In this document: one piece after another, positions 39,701-48,974 of the stretch
How the letters are laid out: the number at the start of each line of letters is the position of its first letter
Numbering within the stretch: position 1 is the stretch's first letter
DNA from: Ecytonucleospora hepatopenaei
Taxonomy: Eukaryota; Microsporidia; Enterocytozoonidae
Direction of reading: 5' to 3'
Assembly (NCBI GenBank): GCA_026692725.1
Contig: JAPMUG010000002.1
Span: 1-64,000 of the forward strand
DNA length: 64,000 nucleotides
Made by a program: the position numbers and the translations under genes
Notes under the pieces: model-generated
Told to the model about the DNA's origin: nothing
Seen by the model: only the letters and a program-made list of their open reading frames with translations
The model's database searches: none

Positions 39701-40776
39701 ATAAAACCAAAATTTATTTTGTTTGTTTTAAGCTTACAGACAAACAAAAAATCACCCTCTCTTTTTTCATCCCATAAAAAAACTTTGTTGTTTACAGAAA
39801 AAATGGCCTTGTTTTTCCCACTTTCAAAAATCCTAATGTTTTTTCTGTAAGAATACAAAATAAGCCCAGTATCTCCTCCAACTGCCAAAACATCGTCCTT
39901 TCCAGCAACTGTCCACAATCTGTTGTGGGTGTTTATGACAGAATCACTGGAAGATGATCCCCCTACCAAATTACTATGGATTATTAACTTTGAATCTTCC
40001 CCTGTTGTAAAAATATCATCGTTTGAATTGAAAATGGCCGTTACATTTGATTCATGTGAATGAAAAGTCTTTAAATATTCAATTGTTTCATCTTTATACT
40101 GCCAAACTTTAACTTCCCTGTCATCACTCCCTGTGTAAATTTTGTCATGCGCAATGCAAATTGTGTTTACACCCCTATCGTGTGCCTCAATTGTTTGGTA
40201 TTGAATTAGCATCGGTGTTAAAAGTTTCTTTTTAGTCTCAAACAGTTTCTCACAGTTCCACAGACAAATGGTATGGTCCAGTGATCCGCTTATAATATGC
40301 GTGGAATCCAAAAATAATGCACTCATTACATAATGGTGGTGACCAACAGAAGAAGAGAGCAATTCCCCTGTATAAAAATTCCAAACTTTTATTGTACAAT
40401 CATCGCTCCCTGATAAAATCCACGGTTGAGTCGGATGAAAATCGAGTGTTCTTATGTAATCAGTGTGTCCTTTTAATCTGTTTAAGACGATTTTTTTGTT
40501 GTAGTCCCAGATTCGAATTACCTTGTCATCTCCTCCTGTTGCAAAAACACTGCCACTTGGGTGTATTTTTACGACTCTTATGCTCCCACTGTGCTCGTAA
40601 AAACTTTCTTGAGAATTTACATTGTTATATTTTGTATCACAGTATAAGTAGTTGTGGATGTTAAGAGTGCCGCAATGGTTGCCTCCTATCACAACTGGTA
40701 AAAATGGATGAAATGCAAGTGTCTTAACCCTTGTACTTTCTTTTAAAGCAATTACATCCAAATGTTTGTTTTGCAT
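36725..40776 (-). CDS. COP1: Coatomer subunit alpha (alpha-COP), one apparent frameshift
   Basis: The first frame (40776 to the TAA at 38878-38880) carries six or seven WD40 repeats typical of alpha-COP: STRVKTLAFHPFLPVVI, HPSGSVFATGGDDKVIRIWD, GHTDYIRTLDFHPTQPWIL, HHHYVMSALF. After that TAA the coding signal continues in another frame without a stop for about 720 codons. It opens with IIEIIQKEQLPGLAPLEYLI and AIPYIKDTAQKIELFLSAEN, which match the alpha-solenoid region of alpha-COP. The end has a Cys-rich C-terminal module (CTFCGVKN ... CNCCKIGNIGL). One extra A in the GAAAAAT run at the junction would join the frames into about 1350 residues. Asn/Ser-rich inserts fill the middle. COPI coats retrograde Golgi-ER vesicles. 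The start at 40776 is an ATG preceded by CCCC. Confidence 0.88.
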
Positions 40777-40787
40777 AATATGAGGGG
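40777..40787 (-). promoter_or_regulatory. CCCC start-proximal motif of alpha-COP
   Basis: On the minus strand CCCC lies seven bases before the ATG. The frame extends 48 codons further up to a TTG through AT-rich, non-coding-like sequence, so the motif supports the shorter start. Confidence 0.5.
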
Positions 40788-40968
40788 TAAAAGGAAACCT
40801 TAATTTTTGTTTTTTTATTTTAAATATTAGTATATATGAGTTAAATGATGCTTTAATTAATAAATTATAATGGCAGTTATTAATTTTTACGAATAAAATA
40901 TAAATTATTGTTTCAAACAATTAAAAAACAAATAGTTTTTATTTGGTATTTCCCTCAAGGAATTTTAC

Positions 40969-41823
40969 ATGAAAAATAAAGTTGAGAAAATAGAAATTTT
41001 GGTGCATCGAGGTGCAGGAGCATGCAGTACCCTAAGAAAGCTTAATATAAATGTCAATGCAAAGGATAATTCTAAAAAAGCTTTTGAGTGTGCAATTGAA
41101 AATGGATACAATTTGGTTGAAACCGATGTTAAATATTTTAACAGGTCCAAAATATTAGTGACCCACGATAAAGTAAAACTGACTAAGAATAGAAAAAGTA
41201 GAACAAAAAAAGAATTTACAAAAATTAGCAACCAACTTTTATTGGATGAACCTTCTTCTAAAAATAATTTTTCTGGCAATAAACCACCACAACATACAGA
41301 AAATAACCCACTTTTTGTAAATGAACTAAACAATTATAAAAATAAGCTTAAATTTAATGTAGAACTAAAAAGATGTTTAAAAAGGCATTCTTCTATTTTT
41401 GTGGATATCTTTTTAGATACCATTAGCATTGATATTTTACACAGCATTTCTACTTTTGACCATAACATTTATTTTGAGTTAATTAAACACAAAAAAGTTG
41501 TAGAAAATAAAATATGTGTTTTTTACATAGTTGATAATCAGTCATTTGGTAAATTTTGTAGGATGTTCATTAAAAACCATAAAAAAGATGGTTTTTTACA
41601 GCACATGAATGTTGTTTTCAACTGTAACATTTTAGACATGATGAAAGAACACATTCCCAAATTAAAAAATATTTTTTTGTATGGCGTTGAACTTAATCAA
41701 CCTGAATTTTATAAAAAATTATTTGATGAAAATAAAAATATGAAGCTTTCAGGGCTGATAATCGATGATCTAATGCATTTTAAGGCTAAAATGAAAAAAT
41801 ACGAAGATTTTTTTGTTTTTTAA
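40969..41823 (+). CDS. Glycerophosphodiester phosphodiesterase family protein
   Basis: A 284-residue GDPD-family TIM-barrel protein. The active-site signature is visible: HRG at 13-15, E51-T-D53 and H66, as H-R-G ... E-x-D ... H in the family; KFNVELKR further on fits the second acidic strand. There is no signal peptide, so it is probably cytosolic. GDPD enzymes release glycerol-3-phosphate from deacylated phospholipids, which could let the cell reuse host-derived lipid headgroups. A Lys-rich insert (about 70-115) replaces the usual loop. CCC lies 17 bases ahead. Confidence 0.82.
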   Translation: MKNKVEKIEILVHRGAGACSTLRKLNINVNAKDNSKKAFECAIENGYNLVETDVKYFNRSKILVTHDKVKLTKNRKSRTKKEFTKISNQLLLDEPSSKNNFSGNKPPQHTENNPLFVNELNNYKNKLKFNVELKRCLKRHSSIFVDIFLDTISIDILHSISTFDHNIYFELIKHKKVVENKICVFYIVDNQSFGKFCRMFIKNHKKDGFLQHMNVVFNCNILDMMKEHIPKLKNIFLYGVELNQPEFYKKLFDENKNMKLSGLIIDDLMHFKAKMKKYEDFFVF

Positions 41824-41850
41824 TAAAAATTTTAGTATTTTTTTATTTTT

Positions 41851-42375
41851 TTAACACACGTACAATAAAACAGAAAAAAACACTAACAAAAATGTCGTGT
41901 TTGTTTTTAAACCGTTGGATTTACGTGAAGTTTTTTCTCTTTTTTGAGTTGTGATGTTTTTGGTCTCACTTTTCTTTTTTTCTGTATTTTTACCTTCTCG
42001 ATCTAAAGGCGACTCATCTTTTGTTGCATTTTTGTGGGCATTTGTCAGCGCAGATCCTACTGGCAAATCTTCTGATGTTTCACTGCTATTGAAATGAGCA
42101 TATAATTCATTAATGTTCCAAGGAATTGTAGTTTCATTTACCATATTCTCATTCTCAAATTCTTGGATGGTTAGTTTATTCTCTCCGACTATAAACATTG
42201 TCTGTTTATTACCAAGCGGGTTAGTTAAGTACACCCCGCTGTTATGCTGCGCAGGATTCATTTTATTTTGTGTTTGTTGATTGTAATAATTATTATTGGT
42301 GTTTCGTGTGTCATATGTTTGTGCTGCACAACTGATCAACATAATCATTTGAGATACTAGTAGAAAAAATAGCAT
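41851..42375 (-). CDS. Predicted GPI-anchored secreted protein
   Basis: A 174-residue protein with a signal peptide (MLFFLLVSQMIMLISCAAQ) and a C-terminal hydrophobic end (TTFLLVFFSVLLYVC) after a polar spacer, the layout of a GPI-attachment signal. The mature part is Asn/Gln-rich at first, then charged and Ser/Thr/Lys-rich, with several NxT/S sites. No family recognised. A spore-wall or plasma-membrane surface protein is a reasonable inference. CCCT directly precedes the ATG. Confidence 0.75.
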   Translation of the reverse strand: MLFFLLVSQMIMLISCAAQTYDTRNTNNNYYNQQTQNKMNPAQHNSGVYLTNPLGNKQTMFIVGENKLTIQEFENENMVNETTIPWNINELYAHFNSSETSEDLPVGSALTNAHKNATKDESPLDREGKNTEKKKSETKNITTQKREKTSRKSNGLKTNTTFLLVFFSVLLYVC

Positions 42376-42663
42376 AGGGTTTGTTTATTTCCTTTATTTA
42401 AACTTATTTATGTCTTTTTATGCATATTTCCTTTTTAAGCATAAAAACAAACAAATTTCGTCATTTAAAATTTTTAAGGTTAATTTTTTAGTTAGTTTAA
42501 ATATTTTTTAGTTTAAAGTTTATTTTGTATCAAGTAGATTATTAGTTTAAATATTAAATTTAATCTCAGGTACAATAATATATCAAAAAATAAAAATATT
42601 TATAAAAACCTAACAAAAACATCCCTTATTTATTTTTTTAATTTTTTAAATTTATTAAGCAAC

Positions 42664-45600
42664 ATGAGTGATAAACTAAACAAAAATGATTCTGAAGAAA
42701 TTGATGAAAAAATAACACCTGGTAACATCCCAAAGATAGAAACTAAAGAAAAGAAACAACAATTCTTAGGAGATCCTGAGCTGCGAAAAATAAGCAACCC
42801 ACTGGATCTCACTCCAAATAACCCGATCTTGAAAATGCTTAAAATTCCCGGTGTAATTTTTGCAAGCACAATCAGCGGCTATCTGGTAGGAAAATTTTCG
42901 TTTAAGCCTTTTTACCTCCTGATCATTGGACATTGCATTTACGCATATTATAAAAGAAGAGTGTTGCAATACAAGCTTAGCGTGGACACAATGATAGATC
43001 AAAACAAAAGAATAAAAGAAACAGCAATAGATGCAGTGGCAAACATGGAAACAGTAGAATGGATAAATTACGTAATTAGGAGAATTTGGCTTAATGTAGA
43101 AGCATCTGTGTCTTCCACCATTCACTCGGAAGTGAATAAAGTGCTTAAAGCAAACTGTCCCAAGCAGCTAAAAAGTATAAAGCTAAGTGAAATAACGCTG
43201 GGAACACAACCACCCGTCATTGAAAAGGTCAAGTGGTTTGACAGAAGTGACGACAAAATTGTGCTGGAAATGGATCTTGCGTTTGTTCCTCTACAAGACG
43301 ACGAACTTACAGCAATAAACGGAGCAAGTGCGCAAAGATCGCACTGGAACACGTGCGTTCAGCTGAGTGTCGTTGTTAACAGTTTAATTTCTCTTCCCAT
43401 TCTTGTTAGAAATTTAACATTTGCAGGTTCGGTGCATTTGGAACTTTCTTTGTTAAAAGAAGAGCCTTTTGTAAAAGCAGCAAAATTTTATTTTTTGAAA
43501 GTGCCTGAAGTTGATTTTGTGCTAATCCCGTTGAAAATTTGTGATTTTATGGATTTGCCATTTTTAAGTTCTTTTGTAAAGAACACGTTTAACAAGCAGA
43601 TTGGTGCAATTTGTGTTCATCCAAACGAGATAAATGTAGATTTATCTGATGTAAATGCATACAAGGGAAAGAAGATAGGTGTAATTGGAATAAGATTACA
43701 TAAATTGATAACAAGGGCAGAAGGTGTAAAACATATTTCTGTTTCAGTAGATGGAAAGAAGATAGGGGAAACTGAAAAAGTATCGGGTGCAAATCCGCTC
43801 TTTGAAAATGAGATGTTTTATGCTGTTATAAAAGACACCACTAAAACAATAAATATGACTGTTTACAATGACGGAGAAAAACAAAACGGGCAGGTTTTTT
43901 TAAGAAATCTAAATAAACACGTATTTACAGAAAGAATTAACATGATGGCTGGACATTCTGCAAGTTCGCTTTTCTGTACAAGTTTGTTTTACCAAAAAAC
44001 AGAAAAGAGGAAAAACTCAGCAATTTTAAGTATAAAATGCAGGGATGTAAGAGATCTGTGCAAAACAAAAGTAAGTGAAAAATTACTGTATAACACGTAT
44101 GTCATGATAAGAGTGCTGAATATTCAAAGCAAAAAGAAAATAGGGGAATTTGAAACCAAAAGAATCTTTGCTTCTAAAAATCCAATCTTTAACGAGAGTT
44201 TTAGTTTGTTTGTTAGAGATTTTAACGAGTATTTGGTAAACATTCAGGTAATGGATGATAAGACAGATACTCAGATAGGATATGTCAATGTTCATTTGTC
44301 TGATATCCACGATTGCAGAAATACCGAAGATAGGACAACATATAGATTGAAAGGCAAAGAATTACACACAGGTGAAATTGATTTTTCATGGGAAATGGAG
44401 TATATTGACATCCACAGGGAAGAAGTTGCAAATATTCTAAGCAGTGAAGATGACACTGTATTCAACTCATTTTCTTCCATCGAATATTCTGATAAGGAGG
44501 AAAGAAGCAGCGACGAAAGTACAGTGTCTTCTGAAAAACTTACGATGGATGCAAATATGGACCAGAGCACCACAGTGATAGATGGAGACAGCGAAATTAA
44601 AACGCTGGTGAGTTCAAGTACGGCAAAGGAACCCGGAGCAGAGCCACAGAAATTTGAAGAGCACGAAATTGATAAAAAAGAAAAGAAAGAAGTGCCTGAT
44701 TTATCCATTGGAATTTACCATCTTAAAAAAATTCCTAAGAAGTTGATAAATTTTAAAAAGGCAGTTGAATTGGTGCTTAAGAATTTTAGTGGTAAAGGTT
44801 CGTATTTTTTTGTTTTTGAAACGGACCATGCAATTGTTAAATTGGATCCTTTTACAACAAAAATGCAATTTAATATAAAAGCGGTGTTACCTTTGTATGA
44901 AGAAGAATATATTTTGATTCGATTGTTTAAAATTACTACAAATGGAGATGTTTTAATAGGAGAAGAACTTGTAGAAACGAGTGTATTTTGCACTGAGAGA
45001 GAAGAAACTTCATTTGTTTCAGTCTTTGAGAAAATCAGGGCTGAATTTTTCTACTCCACCGCTCCTTTCAGAAAGGAAATATATCCACATAAAGTAACAA
45101 TATCTCAGTTACGTTTTGATAAATTTAATGATTTTGTGTATAATTTAAATTTATATGATGGGAGTGGACTTAAATACATTACAGAAGTGTTTGAAAGACA
45201 GTTGTTGTATACAAATGGATCAAATCCTATTAAAATAAAACATGACGGACACGTAACTGAGCTTGAAATTACAAAAGGAAATAAAAAACAGATTATATTG
45301 GGAGAAAACAATAAAATTGAGGCAAACGTATCATTAAAGCCACTTGGCTGTGATTTTGATTATGTTGAAAATTTTATGTCTGGATCACTTGAAGTTAACA
45401 TATTAAAGGCCACAAAATTGCCGCCTGTAGACAATAATTCCCTTGATCCGTTTGTTACGGTTTATTTAAACAAAGAGCAAATTTATAAAAGTGAGGTAAA
45501 AAAGAGAACGGTAGAGGCAGAATATAACGAATCTTTTACTTTGAAAATAAACAAATCCATTGATCGTATTGGATTCAGTATTTTTGATTATAACAGGGTT

Positions 45601-45753
45601 GCATCTAACGAAATGATTGTCTTTACTGAATTTGCTCTACATAATGTTTCGCCTGGCTTTAGTAAACATGAACTTGTGCTACAAGATGCTAAAACAGGAA
45701 TGGACACTCTTTCTAAGCTGGTAGTTTTGTTTAATTTTAAAAAAATGAAATAA
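42664..45753 (+). CDS. TCB: Tricalbin / extended synaptotagmin-like SMP-C2 protein
   Basis: A 1029-residue protein. A membrane hairpin (about 62-98, PGVIFASTISGYLVGKF ... FYLLIIGHCIYAYY) is followed by an SMP lipid-transfer domain (about 120-300, with VEWINYVIRRIWLNVEASVS and SEITLGTQPPVIEKVKWF). Then come several C2 domains, at about 335-440, 445-560, 690-790 and 905-1025, the last with LEVNILKATKLPPVDNNSLDPFVTVYL. This is the tricalbin/E-Syt layout: ER-anchored proteins that tether ER to plasma membrane and move lipids. An acidic Ser-rich linker lies at about 600-670. Confidence 0.9.
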   Translation: MSDKLNKNDSEEIDEKITPGNIPKIETKEKKQQFLGDPELRKISNPLDLTPNNPILKMLKIPGVIFASTISGYLVGKFSFKPFYLLIIGHCIYAYYKRRVLQYKLSVDTMIDQNKRIKETAIDAVANMETVEWINYVIRRIWLNVEASVSSTIHSEVNKVLKANCPKQLKSIKLSEITLGTQPPVIEKVKWFDRSDDKIVLEMDLAFVPLQDDELTAINGASAQRSHWNTCVQLSVVVNSLISLPILVRNLTFAGSVHLELSLLKEEPFVKAAKFYFLKVPEVDFVLIPLKICDFMDLPFLSSFVKNTFNKQIGAICVHPNEINVDLSDVNAYKGKKIGVIGIRLHKLITRAEGVKHISVSVDGKKIGETEKVSGANPLFENEMFYAVIKDTTKTINMTVYNDGEKQNGQVFLRNLNKHVFTERINMMAGHSASSLFCTSLFYQKTEKRKNSAILSIKCRDVRDLCKTKVSEKLLYNTYVMIRVLNIQSKKKIGEFETKRIFASKNPIFNESFSLFVRDFNEYLVNIQVMDDKTDTQIGYVNVHLSDIHDCRNTEDRTTYRLKGKELHTGEIDFSWEMEYIDIHREEVANILSSEDDTVFNSFSSIEYSDKEERSSDESTVSSEKLTMDANMDQSTTVIDGDSEIKTLVSSSTAKEPGAEPQKFEEHEIDKKEKKEVPDLSIGIYHLKKIPKKLINFKKAVELVLKNFSGKGSYFFVFETDHAIVKLDPFTTKMQFNIKAVLPLYEEEYILIRLFKITTNGDVLIGEELVETSVFCTEREETSFVSVFEKIRAEFFYSTAPFRKEIYPHKVTISQLRFDKFNDFVYNLNLYDGSGLKYITEVFERQLLYTNGSNPIKIKHDGHVTELEITKGNKKQIILGENNKIEANVSLKPLGCDFDYVENFMSGSLEVNILKATKLPPVDNNSLDPFVTVYLNKEQIYKSEVKKRTVEAEYNESFTLKINKSIDRIGFSIFDYNRVASNEMIVFTEFALHNVSPGFSKHELVLQDAKTGMDTLSKLVVLFNFKKMK

Positions 45754-45954
45754 ACTTGAATGTTTAAAACAAATTTAATATAGGATTTTAGATTATAAAT
45801 AAAATTTACTTTTAATAACCATCTACTAATTAACAATACATAATTTTATTGATTATTTTTGAAACGTTTTTTTAATATTTCTTAAAAAGGTGTAAGGGGT
45901 AATTAAAATTGACAAATCAATTTAAGCTTAAATTAAATTATCAAAAAACAAACA

Positions 45955-45990
45955 AAATTTGATGAATATTTGTTTGTTTTCGTTTATATA
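45955..45990. promoter_or_regulatory. AACAAACAAA inverted repeat upstream of IQGAP
   Basis: AAAACAAACAAA and TTTGTTTGTTTT flank a 12-base spacer, about 65 bases ahead of the IQGAP start. It resembles the palindromes ahead of CDC48 and at 24514. The role is inferred from recurrence. Confidence 0.4.
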
Positions 45991-46047
45991 TTTTTTTCAA
46001 TTTTATGCAAAATATTTTTAAAAATGTTGAAATCCCCCTTTATATTC

Positions 46048-48812
46048 ATGAGTACAGGTAAAGAAAAAATGAGAAATTCAATAAAAGGCCAGACTCTCCA
46101 GTAAACGAACTCAAGTCTTCCCTGGGTAAAGACAAAAACTATGTGATCAAAGACGCTAATAGCAATATTGTTATTGATGAATCAGGCGTCAAAATTGATA
46201 ACGTTGGAATTGAAGAAAATAATGTATTTGCTTCTGGTTACACTCAAAAATATACTTCAGAGCAATTGGACGTAATGAGAAAGCATTCACAATCATATTA
46301 TTTTTTATGCAAATGTGTAGAGGCTAAAGAGTGGATAAATAAGTTTGTTCCTTGTGAAAGTGTCAGCTATATGATAACTGAACTTCCAAGAGGTGTTATT
46401 CTAGCGAAAATAGCCCAAAAATGTGGATTTAAGTGCCAAGTCCATGAAGTAACAGAAAAAGAAGCAGGATGCTATTATGAAGTTGAGAATATTTACAGCT
46501 TTATAAGGTTTTGTCAGGAAATTGGTCTTAATAAAATGTTTATGTTTGAAACCAATGACTTAAGAGATATGAAAAATTTGAGACAAGTTGTTTACTGTTT
46601 GCATGCGTTGGCATTACTCCTAAAAAGAAAAGGAATAGGAGAAGGGATTAAAAAACAGAAAATTGAGCTGTCAGAGCAAGAAAAAAAGAACTGGCGTCAA
46701 GAAGAAGAAGACAAAATGTTTGATAACCTTGAAATTGACATGGAAAAGAGTTGTTTACAACAAAAAGAAAGTTTAGTAAAAGAGCCTGAAGAGAAAAAAG
46801 TATTTTTAAAGCAAAATGAAAAAAATAATAAAACAGTGTCTAAAACAAAACATGCTTATACTTGTTCAGTTGAAGATGCTTTAAAAATAAGATCATTTAT
46901 TAACACATGTACATTTTCATATGCATTTAAAAATGTTCTTTATCATTACAACGTACATTTAAAATGTCTTAAGAAATTTGTTCATTTAATTCCAGAAGAA
47001 GAACCTGAGGTTGTAAGTCCCAAGCTTATAGATCATTTTAGAAGAAATTTGTTGCTCAAAAACAGAATTGATGATTTTTACAGAAATTCACAGCTTCTCT
47101 TACAAAATCAAACACGCCTGAGAAATATAGAAGTTGGTGATAATTCAAATGATGGGCATGTTTTGCATGATGTTGAAAAAACAATTTATCTTTTTATGAC
47201 AAACTATGAACTTGTAAGCAATATGGTGGTGCTTAATGAACCAATCCCCCTTGAAATTGTTTATCCTTCTGTGCCCGTGGGTGATCACCATTTTTGCAAG
47301 GTTATTTTAAGACTTATGGAAAGAAAGTTTGAAATCACAAAAATTAAAGAAATTGTTAAAAATCAATTTAAGCATTCACAGACATATAAAACTATTTTAA
47401 ATCTTTTTAACAGTAAAAAATTACAAGAAATCAACCCAATTGAAATTTACAAAAAAATGTACAATATGTCTGTATACGATGATGAAGCAATTTATGAGGT
47501 TGCAATGGGAGAAGAAAAAGTAAGGGCAACAATTGCTCAAAATGTAGAAGAATTGGTTAACTTTGTTAAAAATGTAAATGATGCAATGGGAAATATAAAA
47601 TTACCTGTTTACTGTTCTCTTTTTAGAGATCAGTTTAAAATGTTTATAAAAGAAATTTTAGAAAACTCAATTAATCAAAAATATAAAAATATAATTGGAG
47701 AAATGATTTTTATGGATTTAAATTCTGAAACCAGTGGTATTACTGAAAATATTTTTAAGGATTTTTCATCTTCTTTTTATAACAATTTCACTAGTAAATA
47801 CGAAGAATTGTTCGTAGATGATATTTTTGACATACAGGAACTTTTGATCAAAAGATTGGAAAATTCAAAAGGAATACAAATTAAAACTACGAAGGAAAAA
47901 CTTAATAACCTTATTGTTTTGTTTAAAAGGTTAGAGTATCATATGCGGGGTGAATTACTGTCACTGGTAAAGAAAAACACTTTATTAACAAGTAAAAAGG
48001 CAGATCAACAAGTAAAATTGGATTTGACAGATTTATACAATGAAAATATTTCACATGTTAAGGACTCCACTGTTCAAACCATTTTAAAAGAGGTCAAGAA
48101 GAAAATAATTGCACTTATAAAACACACGCACAAAAAGGACATTGTTAGCATGTTATATTTAAGAAATAGCATTGATTTAGAGAATGAAATGGTTGAAAGT
48201 GTCGACAGTGTAAATTCTAATGAATACTGCACAATGAGCACAAATAGCAGTAAAGTACAGACAATTAAAGACTTAAAGAGAGAAGTTGCGCATGATTTAG
48301 ATTTTTTGGAGCAGGAGGGAATATGCAACAGAAGTAACAAATACAATGAAATATTGCAAATGATAGCACAGGATCTCTTAAAGCCGGAGCTAAAGGAAAT
48401 GTTGATAAATGACGAAACAGTTGAAATGGTTGCACAAAGAGGGGAAACACTAAGACAAAATCTCTATAAATTAGAAAAATATTATGATGCATTATCTAGC
48501 AAAATGACAAAAGACACAGAATTATTTAAAAAATTGTCCGTGAGATTGGATAATTCTGTAATTTCCTGCCAGTTACCAAAAAACAAAGAAAATGAACCAA
48601 ATATACAGCTGTCCATAACAAATGAAGGGAAAACAATATTTAGAATAGAAATATTGGTTGATTCCAAGGTAATTACAGAAGAATCTTTTGATTTGGTTAA
48701 TTTAATTAAAACAATGAGATATGGTATACAAGAAATTGAATTAGGGAGTTCTATAAAAATAAAAAGTGGGTTTTTACTTAAAGAAATAAACAATAATTTT
48801 ATTGTTTATTAA
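46048..48812 (+). CDS. IQGAP-like cytoskeletal scaffold, one apparent frameshift near the start
   Basis: Nearly all of the coding sequence lies in one frame of about 890 codons, but that frame opens only at a GTG (46143). A CCCCC-linked ATG at 46048 starts a frame (MSTGKEK) that joins it if the A6 run at 46064-46069 had one more A. Residues about 60-200 are a calponin-homology domain (YFLCKCVEAKEWINKFVPC ... GVILAKIAQKCGF ... FIRFCQEIGL). The central and C-terminal parts match the GAP-related and RGCT regions (INPIEIYKKMYNMSV, LPVYCSLFRDQFKMFIKEIL). No IQ motif is clear. IQGAPs organise the contractile ring and cortical actin, and could act with the ROCK-like kinase encoded in this window. 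Confidence 0.85.
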
Positions 48813-48948
48813 AATTATAAGGTAAGTACTTTTTGATATTTAATAAAATTACGGGTTGTGAATAAACAAAAAACTACAAGTTATGAATAAAGTTAAATGT
48901 GTTTCTTAAATAAATGAAAAATAAAATTATGCTTATTTTTGCAAACAA

Positions 48949-48966
48949 AAACAAATGTTTGTTTTA
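48949..48966. promoter_or_regulatory. AAAACAAA/TTTGTTTT palindrome upstream of CDC48
   Basis: AAAACAAA and TTTGTTTT are separated by two bases, directly ahead of the CCCTT motif and the ATG at 48975. It is one of several such elements in the window. Confidence 0.4.
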
Positions 48967-48974
48967 CCCTTCTT
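48967..48974 (+). promoter_or_regulatory. CCCTT start-proximal motif of CDC48
   Basis: CCCTT lies eight bases ahead of the ATG at 48975. The frame extends to a TTG 12 codons earlier, but that extension overlaps the palindrome and the motif, so it is not coding. Confidence 0.55.

Noticed and set aside
46058..46092. A 35-base spliceosomal intron (GTAAAG...CAG) near the IQGAP start
   Set aside because: Not preferred: no CTAAC-like branch site, a weak donor, and no other intron is apparent in the window. It cannot be excluded without RNA reads.
48828..48840. GGTAAGTA splice-donor lookalike after the IQGAP stop
   Set aside because: No matching acceptor or downstream coding continuation in a suitable frame.
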